A stretch of DNA of 64,000 nucleotides, taken from NCBI RefSeq assembly GCF_001676725.1, contig NZ_CP016172.1, forward strand, positions 186,001-250,000. The letters run 5' to 3'. The first letter of the stretch is position 1. Every line of letters begins with the position of its first letter. The notes under the pieces were generated by a model. That model searched no databases and had not been told where the DNA came from. It worked only from the letters and a program-made list of their open reading frames with translations. The translations under genes were made by a program, and so were the position numbers. The stretch is from Bordetella flabilis (GTDB lineage: Bacteria > Pseudomonadota > Gammaproteobacteria > Burkholderiales > Burkholderiaceae_B). Below are positions 53,643-62,563 of this stretch, piece after piece.

Positions 53643-54365
53643 TCAGTCCAGCTCGAAGGCCTCGCGCAGCGCGGCGCGCCCGGCCGGCGTAATGCCGAGG
53701 GCCCGGCTGCCGGCCTCCCGGCGCAGCCAGCCGTGGGTGAAGCAGCAGCGGCACAGCGCGGCGCCCAGGGCGCCGCCGATATGCGGGCGGCGCTCGCTCC
53801 AGTCCAGGCACGGGCGGCAGAAGGTGCGTCCCCGCTTGCCGGGCGCGGGGTGCAGCGAAGCGGACTGCAGGTCGACGCCCAGACCGGACAGGAAGACCGC
53901 GCCGCGTTCGGTCAGTACGCCGCCGTCCGCCGAAAGCTGGATCTGGCCACGCGCCACCATCCGGTCGGTCATGGCCACCGCCAGTTCGCCCGCCAGGTGG
54001 TCGTAGCAGGTGCGCGCATAGCGCAGGGCGGCGTCGCGCGGGCCGACGCGCACGGGCCGCTGGTGTGCCGCCACGCGGCGGTCGCCCAGTTCCGCCGCCG
54101 CGGACATCATGCTTTCCACCATGCGCGCGACCGCCGGCGAGGCCACGCGGTGGTAGCGATGGCGACCCTGGCGCTCGACTTCCACCAGTCCGGCCTCCAC
54201 CAGGCGCGCCAGATGACCGCTGGCGGTTTGCGGCGTCACGCCCGCCACGCCGGCCAGCTCGGTGGCGGTCAAGGCACGTCCATCCATCAGCGCGGTGAGC
54301 ATGCTGGCGCGGGCCAGGTCGCCCAGCAGCGCGGCGGTTTGCGCGAGTGTCGATGTGTTGAGCAC
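53643..54365 (-). CDS. ArsR family regulator with Cys-rich C-terminus
   Basis: 240 residues from a GTG start (GGGAG 6 bases upstream). The winged helix is ALLGDLARASMLTALMDGRALTATELAGVAGVTPQTASGHLARLVEAGLV. The C-terminal half contains a Cys/His/Trp-rich stretch (TFCRPCLDWSERRPHIGGALGAALCRCCF), which could bind metal or sense redox or thiol stress. It is divergent from an MFS gene (151 bp), the usual arrangement for a repressor and its exporter. Longer than classic ArsR (about 110). Confidence 0.87.
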   Translation of the reverse strand: MLNTSTLAQTAALLGDLARASMLTALMDGRALTATELAGVAGVTPQTASGHLARLVEAGLVEVERQGRHRYHRVASPAVARMVESMMSAAAELGDRRVAAHQRPVRVGPRDAALRYARTCYDHLAGELAVAMTDRMVARGQIQLSADGGVLTERGAVFLSGLGVDLQSASLHPAPGKRGRTFCRPCLDWSERRPHIGGALGAALCRCCFTHGWLRREAGSRALGITPAGRAALREAFELD

Positions 54366-54516
54366 GGCGGGCTCCCAGGGGCAGGGATCCGATCCTAGCA
54401 CCACGGGCCGCGGTGACGTTACGTTCGCCGCCGAAGCATTGCAGGGCACAAGGCACGCACAATGCGCGGCATTCCTGTCCCGTCTTCCATTCCTTCGGAT
54501 CCAGCCCTTGCCTCCC

Positions 54517-55785
54517 ATGATGCAACACCGGTTGTCCGCGCATCCCCGGCCTTTCGGTCCCTGGGTGGTACGCGCCGCTTTCGTGCTGGCCTTCTTCGGC
54601 TGGGGAGTGGGCTTCTATGGGCCGCCCATCTATCTCGCCCAGGTGGTTGCCCGTACAGGCTGGCCGGTGAGCCTGGTGTCGGCCGCCGTCACCGTGCATT
54701 TCCTGTGCGGCGTCGTGGTGATCGCCTGCCTGAACCGCCTGTACGCGCGGGTCGGCGTGGCGGCGGTCATGGGCGCGGGTTGTGTCGTGGCGGCGCTGGG
54801 GATACTGGGGTGGTCGCTGGCGGCGCAGCCGTGGCAGCTCTTCGCCGCCGCGCTGGCGACGGGCAGCGGCTGGGTCACCCTGGGCGCCGTGGCGGTGAAT
54901 GCCGTGGTATCCACCTGGTACAGCGACGGCCGTCCGCTGGCCCTGGCCAAGGCCTACAACGGCGCCAGCGTGGGCGGCGCCGTGTTCGCGCCGCTCTGGG
55001 TGTGGCTGATCGCGCGCTACGGCTTCACGGCCGCGGCGGCGGCGGTGGGCGCGGCGATGGTGCTGGTGATCTGGCTGCTGGCGTACGGCGTTTTCAGCAG
55101 AAGGCCGCCGGACATGGCCGCGCGGTCGGATGGCGAAGATCCGTCCCGCCGGCCCGGAAACAATGCCGGGGGGCCCGCCTTGCCCCCGCACAGGGGCAGC
55201 CTGTGGCGTGACCCCGGATTCGCGACGCTGGCTGCCGCGATGTCGCTGGCCTTGTTCGCGCAAGCGGGCTTGCTGACCCACCTGTACGCGCTGCTGGCGC
55301 TCACGCTGGGCAGCCAGCATGCGGGATGGTTGGTCGGCGCGGCGACGGCGTGCGCCATCGTGGGCCGCTCCGTGGCGGCAGGCGTCGTGCAGGGGGGCGC
55401 CGACCGGCGCACGGTGGCGGCCGCCGGCTATGCCTTGCAGGCGCTGGGTTCGGCCGCGCTGCTATGCGGCTATCCGGATCGGCTCGGCCTTGTCGTCGCC
55501 GGCACGCTGCTGTTCGGTTCGGGCATTGGCAATGCGACCTCGCTGCCGCCGGCGATCGCCCAGGCGGATTTCCGTCCTCGCGACGTGGCGCGGGTCGTCG
55601 CGCTGATCGTGGCGACCTCGCAAGCGACCTACGCGTTCGCGCCGGCCCTGTTCGGCATGCTGCGCGACGGTGCGGCGGCGGGGGGCGGCAGCAGGGTCTT
55701 GATGGCCGCGATTGCCCTGCATGCGGTGGCCGCGCTGGTGCTGATCGCAGGACGCCGGCGTGCCGCGCCGGCCGCCGGTGCGTGA
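54517..55785 (+). CDS. MFS transporter divergent from ArsR
   Basis: 422 residues with about 12 helices. The N-terminal half shows 'WVVRAAFVLAFFGWGVGFYGPPIYL' and 'NRLYARVG', and the second half has 'ADRRTVAAAGYALQALGSAALL'. It is a 12-helix MFS of the MCT/OFA-like type. The transport direction is unknown; the ArsR neighbour suggests efflux of a toxic compound. Two ATG codons in a row at 54517 and 54520 are possible starts. Confidence 0.87.
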   Translation: MMQHRLSAHPRPFGPWVVRAAFVLAFFGWGVGFYGPPIYLAQVVARTGWPVSLVSAAVTVHFLCGVVVIACLNRLYARVGVAAVMGAGCVVAALGILGWSLAAQPWQLFAAALATGSGWVTLGAVAVNAVVSTWYSDGRPLALAKAYNGASVGGAVFAPLWVWLIARYGFTAAAAAVGAAMVLVIWLLAYGVFSRRPPDMAARSDGEDPSRRPGNNAGGPALPPHRGSLWRDPGFATLAAAMSLALFAQAGLLTHLYALLALTLGSQHAGWLVGAATACAIVGRSVAAGVVQGGADRRTVAAAGYALQALGSAALLCGYPDRLGLVVAGTLLFGSGIGNATSLPPAIAQADFRPRDVARVVALIVATSQATYAFAPALFGMLRDGAAAGGGSRVLMAAIALHAVAALVLIAGRRRAAPAAGA

Positions 55786-55993
55786 TCCAGGCCGACATGT
55801 GCCGGTCCTCTTGTACCACCCCGTGACACTGGCAGCGTTCATGCTGCCGGACCTGACGGATAGGAGGCGTCGGGCGGGGCTTGCCATCGTCATATCGATA
55901 TACCGTCCGCGTATAACACTGCGTGCTACATTGCCTCCCCGCGTCCGAGCCCATTCCCGCATAACACCCGTGGCCGGCGCATGGAGACCTTGC

Positions 55994-57151
55994 GTGTGGA
56001 CCTTGTTGAAGAAGGGCTTGAGCGCATTCGCGCCGGCGCCCGTCGGCGCCAGCGGGCGTGACAAGCTTTACGGCGCGCTGGGCGCGCTGCTGGGATTGCT
56101 GTGCACCGAATGGATTGGCCGGCATGCCTTGGGCCAGGCCAATCCCTGGTTCATCGCGCCCATGGGTGCGTCGGCCGTATTGCTGTTCGCCGCGCCGGCC
56201 AGCCCCTTGGCGCAGCCCTGGTCCCTGATGGCCGGCAATGTCTCGGCTGCGCTGGTCGGGGTCTTCTTCGCCCAGTCGATCGCGGATCCCGGCCTGGCGG
56301 CGGCCGGCGCGGCGGCTGCGGCCATTGCCGTCATGTTCTCGCTGCGTTGCCTGCACCCGCCCAGCGGCGCGGTGGCCCTGACGGCGGTGCTGGGCGGGCC
56401 ATCCATCGCCAAGCTCGGCTACGCGTACGCGCTGTATCCCGTGGCGCTGAACTCGGCGGCGCTGCTGTGTATCGCCATTGTGTTCAATGGAGTGCTGAAG
56501 CGCAATTATCCGCATCGCCACGTCGTCAGCGGCCAGGCGGGCCTGGGGGCGGATTCGGCTGCGGCAACGCGATTGGGCTTCACCGGCGCGGACCTGGACG
56601 AAGCCCTGCGCAACCACGATCAATTGCTGGACATCAGCAAGGAAGACCTGGCCGATATCGTGCTGGAGGCCGAACGGCGTGCCAGCGTGCGGCGCCATGG
56701 CGACGTGTCCTGCGCCGACGTCATGGCCCTGGACATCCCGGTGCTGGGCGCGGAAGACAGCGTGGAACAGGCCATGGCCCTGTTCGACCGGCATCGCACG
56801 GCGGCGCTGCCTGTCGCCGACGCGCAGGGGCGGTTGCTGGGCATGCTGGCGCAGGCGGACGCCGCCGCGCGCCTGCGGCGGCTGGAACTGGCGCCCCCGC
56901 CCGGCGAAGCCCCGCGCGCGCTGAAAGTGCATGACTGCATGCGTTCGGAGATTGCCTTCGCCGCGCCGGGCATGCCCGCCATCGAGCTGGTGCGCCCCAT
57001 GGCCCATGGGGTCGCCTGCGTGCCGGTGGTGGATGCCGAGCGCGTCATCGTCGGCGTGGTGCGCCAGGCTGACCTGATCGACGCCCTGTACCAGATGACG
57101 CTCGCCGCGCCGGACCACGTACCGGCCCCACGGCTGGAAGCGGCGGCGTAG
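55994..57151 (+). CDS. HPP family membrane protein with two CBS domains
   Basis: 385 residues from a GTG at 55994 with GGAG 9 bases before. The first part is the HPP domain with four hydrophobic segments and the namesake motif in RCLHPPSGAVALTAVLGGPS. The C-terminal part has a CBS pair: ADVMALDIPVLGAEDSVEQAMALFDRHRTAALPVAD and VHDCMRSEIAFAAP...CVPVVDAERVIVGVVRQADLIDALY. CBS pairs usually bind adenosine nucleotides and regulate transport. The HPP family includes chloroplast nitrite transporters, so an anion channel or transporter role is plausible but unproven here. Confidence 0.88.
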   Translation: MWTLLKKGLSAFAPAPVGASGRDKLYGALGALLGLLCTEWIGRHALGQANPWFIAPMGASAVLLFAAPASPLAQPWSLMAGNVSAALVGVFFAQSIADPGLAAAGAAAAAIAVMFSLRCLHPPSGAVALTAVLGGPSIAKLGYAYALYPVALNSAALLCIAIVFNGVLKRNYPHRHVVSGQAGLGADSAAATRLGFTGADLDEALRNHDQLLDISKEDLADIVLEAERRASVRRHGDVSCADVMALDIPVLGAEDSVEQAMALFDRHRTAALPVADAQGRLLGMLAQADAAARLRRLELAPPPGEAPRALKVHDCMRSEIAFAAPGMPAIELVRPMAHGVACVPVVDAERVIVGVVRQADLIDALYQMTLAAPDHVPAPRLEAAA

Positions 57152-57241
57152 GCGGCAGCGGGCGTACCCACGACTGCGCCCGCGCCCGCATCCGTGCTCG
57201 CATCGGTACTCGCACCCGTACCCCCCGGCGTTCAGCCTTCC

Positions 57242-58495
57242 TTATCCGCCCGGCGCGACGCTCGCATGGCGCGGCGCCAGGTGGCGCGCGGCGTCCAGCT
57301 GCGTCACGTCGGTCACGCCCAGCATGGCCATGTCACGCGAGATTTCACGCGTCAGCAAGTTGACTGCATGGCCCAGTCCGGCCATGCCACCGACCGCGGC
57401 GGCGTAGCCGAATGGCCGGCCGATGAAGACCATGCGCGCGCCCAGCGCCAAGGCCTTCAGGATGTCGGTGCCGCGCCGCACGCCGCCATCCAGCATGACG
57501 GGAATGTCCGGGCATGCCTGCACGATGGCCGGCAAGGCGCGCAATGGCGCGATCGCGCCATCGAGCTGGCGTCCGCCGTGGTTGGACACGATGATGCCGT
57601 CCGCGCCGGCGTCGCGCGCCGTGCGGGCATCGTCGGCGCGCAGGATGCCCTTGACCACAAGGCGGCCGCGCCACAGGCGCCGGATATTGCGCAGGTCGTC
57701 CCAATGCAGATGTCCGCGTTCGGAGAAATCGCGCAGCACCGACGGCGACAGGATGGGCGCGCCGCGCGTGGCGTAGTTGTTCTCGAAATGCGGCATGCCA
57801 TGCCGCAGCAGCGTGCGCAGGAAGGCGCCGCAGGTCCAGCGCGGATGCGTCAGCCCCTGCCAAAGCAGGCCTGCGCTGGGACGCAGGGGGGCGGAAAAAC
57901 CGCTGCGCACGGTGGTTTCGGTGTTGGGCGGCACGGGCGTGTCCACGGTGACCACCAGTGTTTCGAAGGCCGTGCGCGCGACGCGTTCGATCAGCGCCAC
58001 GATGCCCGCCCGGTCGCCCGGCAGATAGGCCTGGAACCAGGCGCCGGGATGGACGGCGGCAACTTCTTCCAGGCGGATCAGCGACGATCCGCTCATGACC
58101 ATGGGCAGGCCCGCCCGCGCCGCCGCCTGCGCCATGACGATATCCCCGCGGTACGTGGACAGCGCCGTCAGCCCCAGCGGCGCGAAGCCGAACGGTGCCG
58201 CGTACTCCTGGCCGAACAGCCGCGTGGCGGTACTGCGCCGCGACACATCGACCATGACCTGGGGCAGGAAGGCATAGTCCCCGAAGGCCGCGCGGTTGTC
58301 ATGGAAGGCGCAGCCGCTTTCCGCCACGCCGGCCATATAGCCGAATACCGGCCGCGGCAAATGCCGGCGCGCCAGCGTTTCGAAGTCGTCCAGGTTCAGG
58401 ACGCGGCGCAGCCGGCGCGGCAAGGTGCGCTGCGTCGCCGCGGGGACGGCGGCACGGGGCGCCTCGGGCAGCGAAGGCCGATCGGCGGATGTCAT
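57242..58495 (-). CDS. FMN-dependent alpha-hydroxy-acid oxidase/dehydrogenase 3
   Basis: 417 residues. Active site: GIIVSNHGGRQLDGAIAPL with the catalytic His, and MLDGGVRRGTDILKALALGA at the FMN phosphate. Shared segments with oxidase 2 (37774), such as 'MPHFENNYATRGAPI', show it is its closest relative here. It is the last gene of an operon with SDR, RraA-like and Bug genes, 16 bases after the Bug stop. The substrate is probably the 2-hydroxy acid taken in by the Bug system. The gap after it holds only low-complexity DNA. Confidence 0.9.
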   Translation of the reverse strand: MTSADRPSLPEAPRAAVPAATQRTLPRRLRRVLNLDDFETLARRHLPRPVFGYMAGVAESGCAFHDNRAAFGDYAFLPQVMVDVSRRSTATRLFGQEYAAPFGFAPLGLTALSTYRGDIVMAQAAARAGLPMVMSGSSLIRLEEVAAVHPGAWFQAYLPGDRAGIVALIERVARTAFETLVVTVDTPVPPNTETTVRSGFSAPLRPSAGLLWQGLTHPRWTCGAFLRTLLRHGMPHFENNYATRGAPILSPSVLRDFSERGHLHWDDLRNIRRLWRGRLVVKGILRADDARTARDAGADGIIVSNHGGRQLDGAIAPLRALPAIVQACPDIPVMLDGGVRRGTDILKALALGARMVFIGRPFGYAAAVGGMAGLGHAVNLLTREISRDMAMLGVTDVTQLDAARHLAPRHASVAPGG

Positions 58496-58511
58496 CGGCA
58501 GGTCCCGGTCT

Positions 58512-59504
58512 TCATTCGGGCTTGATCCCGGCCTTGCGCACCAGGTCGCCCCACTTCCTGCTTTCGGCGACCATGTAATCGCGGAAGGCGGCGCTGTCGC
58601 TGCCCACCAGCGTCATGCCCAGGCTGTGCAGCTTGTCGCGCAGCGCGGCGTCCTGCAAACCGGTCTTGACGCCCTGTTCCAGGCGCGTCACCGCCGCCTG
58701 GGGCGTGCCGGCGGGCGCGTACAGGCCGAACCACGTCAAGGCTTCGAAGCCGGGCAGGCCCGACTCGGCGACCGTCGGAATCTCGGGCGCGCTGTCGGCC
58801 CGCTGCAGGCTCGATACCGCGATCGCGCGCAGCTTGCCGCTGCGGATATGCGGCAGCAGCGTGGGCAGGTTGCTGAACATCAGCGGCACCTGGTTGCCGA
58901 GCAGGTCGGAGATCGCGTTCGCTTCGCCCTTGTACGGCACATGGACCATCTTCACGCCAGCCATGGCGCAGAACAGTTCCATGGCCACGTGCTGCGGCCC
59001 GCCCAGGCCGGACGAGGCATAGACCAGGTCGCCTTTCTTTTCGCGCGCATATTGGATGACGTCCTGCACGGTCTTCAGCGGCACGGCCGGGTTCACCACC
59101 AGCACCAGCGGCACCGAGGCGATCAGCGAGACCGGCACGAAATCCTTGAGCGGATCGAAATGCAGATTGGGGTACATGCTGGGCGCCACGACCATGGTGG
59201 ACTGGGTGCCCAGCAGCAAGGTGTAGCCGTCCGGCTTGGCGCGCGACACGGCCTCGGCGGCGATGGTGCCCGTGGCGCCCGCGCGGTTCTCGATCACATA
59301 GGTCTGGCCGAATTGCTGGCCCAGTACCTGGCCCAGCTGGCGCGCCACCAGGTCGACCGCGCCGCCCGCGGAAAAACCCACCATCAGCGTGGTGGGACGC
59401 GAGGGATAGGCGTCCTGGGCGTGGACGCCGCGCGACAGCGGGGCCAGGCCCGCGGCCAGCAGGGTTGCCAGCGCCTGTCGGCGGGTCAGCGGGGTGTGCA
59501 GCAT
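58512..59504 (-). CDS. Tripartite tricarboxylate transporter receptor (Bug family) 11
   Basis: 330 residues with a signal peptide (RRQALATLLAAGLAPLSRGVHAQ) that has a Tat-like RRQAL. Bug marks: [76 protein letters not shown]. It lies between an RraA-like gene and oxidase 3 in the same operon, so its ligand is likely a hydroxy acid. Confidence 0.92.
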   Translation of the reverse strand: MLHTPLTRRQALATLLAAGLAPLSRGVHAQDAYPSRPTTLMVGFSAGGAVDLVARQLGQVLGQQFGQTYVIENRAGATGTIAAEAVSRAKPDGYTLLLGTQSTMVVAPSMYPNLHFDPLKDFVPVSLIASVPLVLVVNPAVPLKTVQDVIQYAREKKGDLVYASSGLGGPQHVAMELFCAMAGVKMVHVPYKGEANAISDLLGNQVPLMFSNLPTLLPHIRSGKLRAIAVSSLQRADSAPEIPTVAESGLPGFEALTWFGLYAPAGTPQAAVTRLEQGVKTGLQDAALRDKLHSLGMTLVGSDSAAFRDYMVAESRKWGDLVRKAGIKPE

Positions 59505-59620
59505 GCGATATCTCCAGTGTTGTGGTTGTCGTTGTGGTCATTGCCCGCGGCAGGCCGGGGCGCCGCCGCAGCGGAGCCGGCTCGGCAGGCCGGCCCGGCG
59601 GGCGGGTCCAGTCGGCCGGT

Positions 59621-60370
59621 TCAGGCCGGCTTGCCGGCGCCTTGTTCCTGCCGGCGTTGTTCGCGCCAGGCCTGGTACCGCGCCTGGTTCTCGGCATTGG
59701 GCGGGTACAGGCCGGGCAGTTGGGCGCCGCCTTCGACCTGCTCCATGATCCACGCCTCCTGCTGTTCCTGTTCCACGGCCGCCTGCACGACGTCTTCGAG
59801 CAGCGCGTCGGGGATCAGCACTGCGCCGTCCGCGTCCAGCACCAGTACGTCGTTGGGAAACACGGCCACGCCGCCGCAGCTGATGGGTTCCTGCCAGCCG
59901 ACGAAGGTCAGGCCGGCCACCGACGGAGGCGCCGCGGCGCCGCTGCACCACACCGGCAGTCCGGTGCCCAGCACGCCGTCGACATCGCGTACCACGCCAT
60001 CCGTGACCAGCGCCGCCACGCCACGCTTGCGCATGCGTGCGCACAGGATGTCGCCGAAGATGCCGGCGTCGGTGACCCCCAGGGCGTCGACGATGGCGAT
60101 GCAGCCGGCCGGCATGGCTTCGATGGCGGCGCGCGTGGAAATCGGCGAAGACCAGGAGGCCGGCGTGGCCAGGTCTTCCCGGGCGGGCACGAAACGCAGG
60201 GTAAAGGCGCGGCCCACGAGGCGCGGGCTATCCGGACGCAGGCGGGCGGCGCCGCGTATCCAGACATTGCGCAGCCCTTTCTTGAGCAGCACGGTGGTCA
60301 GAGTGGCGGTGGTCACCTGCGACAGCGCCTGCACGATGCGCGGGTCCAGGGGAGCGGGTTGTGTGGTCAT
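59621..60370 (-). CDS. RraA-like 4-hydroxy-2-oxoacid aldolase / HMG aldolase family
   Basis: 249 residues. The RraA/HMG aldolase signature is GIFGDILCARMRKRGVAALVTDGVVRDVDGV, including the RD pair that holds the metal and substrate. Despite its name, the family includes aldolases that cleave 4-hydroxy-4-methyl-2-oxoglutarate or oxaloacetate to pyruvate, and dehydratases. Longer than RraA (about 160), with an extra C-terminal stretch rich in Gln/Glu. It is in the SDR-RraA-Bug-oxidase operon, so a 4-hydroxy-2-oxo-acid step is plausible. Confidence 0.87.
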   Translation of the reverse strand: MTTQPAPLDPRIVQALSQVTTATLTTVLLKKGLRNVWIRGAARLRPDSPRLVGRAFTLRFVPAREDLATPASWSSPISTRAAIEAMPAGCIAIVDALGVTDAGIFGDILCARMRKRGVAALVTDGVVRDVDGVLGTGLPVWCSGAAAPPSVAGLTFVGWQEPISCGGVAVFPNDVLVLDADGAVLIPDALLEDVVQAAVEQEQQEAWIMEQVEGGAQLPGLYPPNAENQARYQAWREQRRQEQGAGKPA

Positions 60371-60456
60371 GGTCGATTCCTCTGTGTTGGGAGCGTCTGC
60401 CGCGGACGCGGCGCGGGACACCACACGGGGCGGTGTCCCGACGGACGATAGGCGCC

Positions 60457-61242
60457 TCAGATGCTGGCGATCAAGCCGCCGTCGATGCGGATCACCGAAC
60501 CGGTGATGTAGGAGGCGCGGGTGCTGGCCAGAAAGGCCACGGCATCCGCGTACTCCTGCGGATCGCCGTAGCGGCCCACCGGTATGGCGGCCACGCTTTG
60601 TTCGCGCACCTGCTCGACCGCGCGGTTCTCGCGTTGCGCGCGCTGTTCGTCCAGGAAGCGGATGCGCGGCGTGGCGATACGGCCCGGCAGCACGATGTTC
60701 GCCGTGATGCCGTCGCGGCCGACTTCCTGCGCCAGGGTCTTGGACCAGCCGACCAGCGACAGGCGCAGGGCATTGGACAGGCCGAGGTTGGGAATGGGCG
60801 CGACCACGCCGGACGAGGTACTGGTAATGACGCGGCCGAACTTGCGCGCCCGCATGCCGGGCAGCACGCGATCGGTAATGGCGATGACCGACAGCACCAT
60901 GCTCTGGAAATGGGCCTGCCACAGGTCCGTGGCCTGGCCGGATACGGGCGTGGGCGGCGGTCCGCCGGTGTTGTTGACCAGAATGTCGATGGGGCCCAGC
61001 CCGGTTTCCACCGCGGCGACCTTGGCATCGACCGCCGCGATGTCCGCCAGGTCCCACTGCAGGGCCAGTGCCCTGCCGCCGGCGGCGGCGATCTCGGCGG
61101 CGACCTGCGCCGCGGCGTCCTCCTTCACGTCGGCCAGCGCCACGCGCGCGCCTTCGGCGGCCAGCGTGCGGGCGATGGCGCCGCCCAGGCCGCCACCGGC
61201 GCCCAATACCAGGGCGGTCTTGCCTGAAAGTCCAAGGTCCAT
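60457..61242 (-). CDS. Short-chain dehydrogenase/reductase fold protein lacking the catalytic Tyr and Lys
   Basis: 261 residues. The nucleotide site [20 protein letters not shown] and VNNTGG are in place. The catalytic Ser is present in TSTSSG, but aligning the region after it with FabG (YxxxK before the GFSK segment) puts Ser at the Tyr position and Arg at the Lys position ([14 protein letters not shown]). So either another chemistry is used or the protein is not a classical oxidoreductase. First gene of the operon, divergent from a LysR gene. The start at 61242 is by alignment. Confidence 0.87.
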   Translation of the reverse strand: MDLGLSGKTALVLGAGGGLGGAIARTLAAEGARVALADVKEDAAAQVAAEIAAAGGRALALQWDLADIAAVDAKVAAVETGLGPIDILVNNTGGPPPTPVSGQATDLWQAHFQSMVLSVIAITDRVLPGMRARKFGRVITSTSSGVVAPIPNLGLSNALRLSLVGWSKTLAQEVGRDGITANIVLPGRIATPRIRFLDEQRAQRENRAVEQVREQSVAAIPVGRYGDPQEYADAVAFLASTRASYITGSVIRIDGGLIASI

Positions 61243-61373
61243 GGGGTTGTGTCTCTGTGCTTGTAATGGCGGGCGGAAGCGCACCGCCGAAAGGTCATTG
61301 TTGGGCCGTCCAGGCTCAAGCACAATTTGATTCTTGTACATTGAAAATCCATCAAAAGTAGATTCTGGAGGCA

Positions 61374-62243
61374 GTGTTGGAGACCCGGTTCCTGGACAGT
61401 TTCGTCATGGTCGCCGAATGCGGCTCGATGGCGGAGGCCGCGCGCCGCATGAGCATCACGCCCACCGCGCTGGCGCAGCGCATCCGCGCGCTGGAGCGGG
61501 AGTTCGGGCTGCCGCTCTTCACGCGTTCCGGACGTTTCGTGCGCATCACGGAAGGGGGCGCGCGCCTGCTGGCGCGGGCGCGGCACTTCCAGCGCGAGCT
61601 GCGCCAGCTGAAGGCGGCGACGTCGGCGGAGGGTTTCCCCGGCGGACTGCGCATCGGCACCATCCGCACCGCCTTGACGAATGTGATGCCGGAATGGCTG
61701 ACGGCCCTGGCGCGCCGCTATCCGGAACTGGACGCCACGCTGGAAATCGGTGCGTCGCACGACCTGTACCACCAGGTCGCGGCCGGCAAGCTGGACGCGG
61801 CGCTTATCGTCGAGCCGCCGTTCCGCGTGCCCAAGTCATTCGGCTGGCATGGCCTGCGCGTGGAGCCCCTGGTGCTGCTGGCCCCGCGCGGCAAGGCAGG
61901 GGCGGACCCGGATGCCCTGCTCGCCAGCGAGCCCTTCCTGCGGTACGACCGGCGAACCTGGGGCGGCCTGCTGGCGGACCAGTATCTGCGCAGGCGGGCG
62001 CTGGTGCCGCGCGAACGGTTCGAGATGGATTCGCCCGACGGCATCGCCATGCTGGTCGGCCGCGGGCTGGGGATTTCGCTGGTGCCGGACTGCTACGCCC
62101 CGGGCACCCTGCCCGCCAGCGTGGTGGCGGTGCCGCTGCCGGGCAGCCGGCTGGCGCGGCGCCTGGGCATGTTGTGGCCGGCCGGCTCCCCGTATGGGCG
62201 CCTGTTCGAAAGCCTGACCGGCCCGGCCAGCGCGAGTGCCTAG
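61374..62243 (+). CDS. LysR family regulator for the SDR-RraA-Bug-oxidase operon
   Basis: 289 residues from GTG (or TTG at 61377) with GGAGG just upstream. [42 protein letters not shown]. Effector domain: [29 protein letters not shown]. It is divergent from the SDR gene with 131 bases between, including an AT-rich stretch near 61320-61365, so it most likely controls that operon. Its stop codon overlaps the convergent psiF-like gene's stop. Confidence 0.92.
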   Translation: MLETRFLDSFVMVAECGSMAEAARRMSITPTALAQRIRALEREFGLPLFTRSGRFVRITEGGARLLARARHFQRELRQLKAATSAEGFPGGLRIGTIRTALTNVMPEWLTALARRYPELDATLEIGASHDLYHQVAAGKLDAALIVEPPFRVPKSFGWHGLRVEPLVLLAPRGKAGADPDALLASEPFLRYDRRTWGGLLADQYLRRRALVPRERFEMDSPDGIAMLVGRGLGISLVPDCYAPGTLPASVVAVPLPGSRLARRLGMLWPAGSPYGRLFESLTGPASASA

Positions 62244-62563
62244 CTCTTGCCCTTCAGGCAACTGCTCATGAAGGCCTTGCGCTGGTCGCCGGCGAGCGAC
62301 TGCTTGCCGGCCTGGGCGTTGCAGTCCTTCATCCGCTGCTGCTGCGGCGTCAGGCTGGCGGCCGGTTTTTCGCCTTTCAGGCAGCTGCTCATGGACGATT
62401 TATAGTCGTCGCCGGTCTTGCCCTTGTTCGCGGCGCTGCATTCGGCCATGCGCTGCTGCTGCGGCGTCGGCGTCTTGGCCGGCGATGTCTGGGCGAGGGC
62501 GGCCGAGGCGCTGAATGCCAGGGCGGACGCGGCAAGGATCAGGGTGCGATTGCGGAAAAGCAT
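62240..62563 (-). CDS. PsiF repeat family protein
   Basis: 107 residues with a signal peptide (LILAASALAFSASAALAQ). Two near-identical repeats follow: TPQQQRMAECSAANKGKTGDDYKSSMSSCLKGE and TPQQQRMKDCNAQAGKQSLAGDQRKAFMSSCLKGK. Each has two Cys, so each likely makes a disulfide. In E. coli psiF is phosphate-starvation induced; the function is unknown. Its stop codon shares bases with the LysR stop (CTAG), so the two transcripts meet. Confidence 0.9.
   Translation of the reverse strand: MLFRNRTLILAASALAFSASAALAQTSPAKTPTPQQQRMAECSAANKGKTGDDYKSSMSSCLKGEKPAASLTPQQQRMKDCNAQAGKQSLAGDQRKAFMSSCLKGKS

Noticed and set aside
58425..60506. A 693-codon plus-strand frame
   Set aside because: Antisense to the Bug 11 and RraA-like genes; no domain or normal codon pattern.
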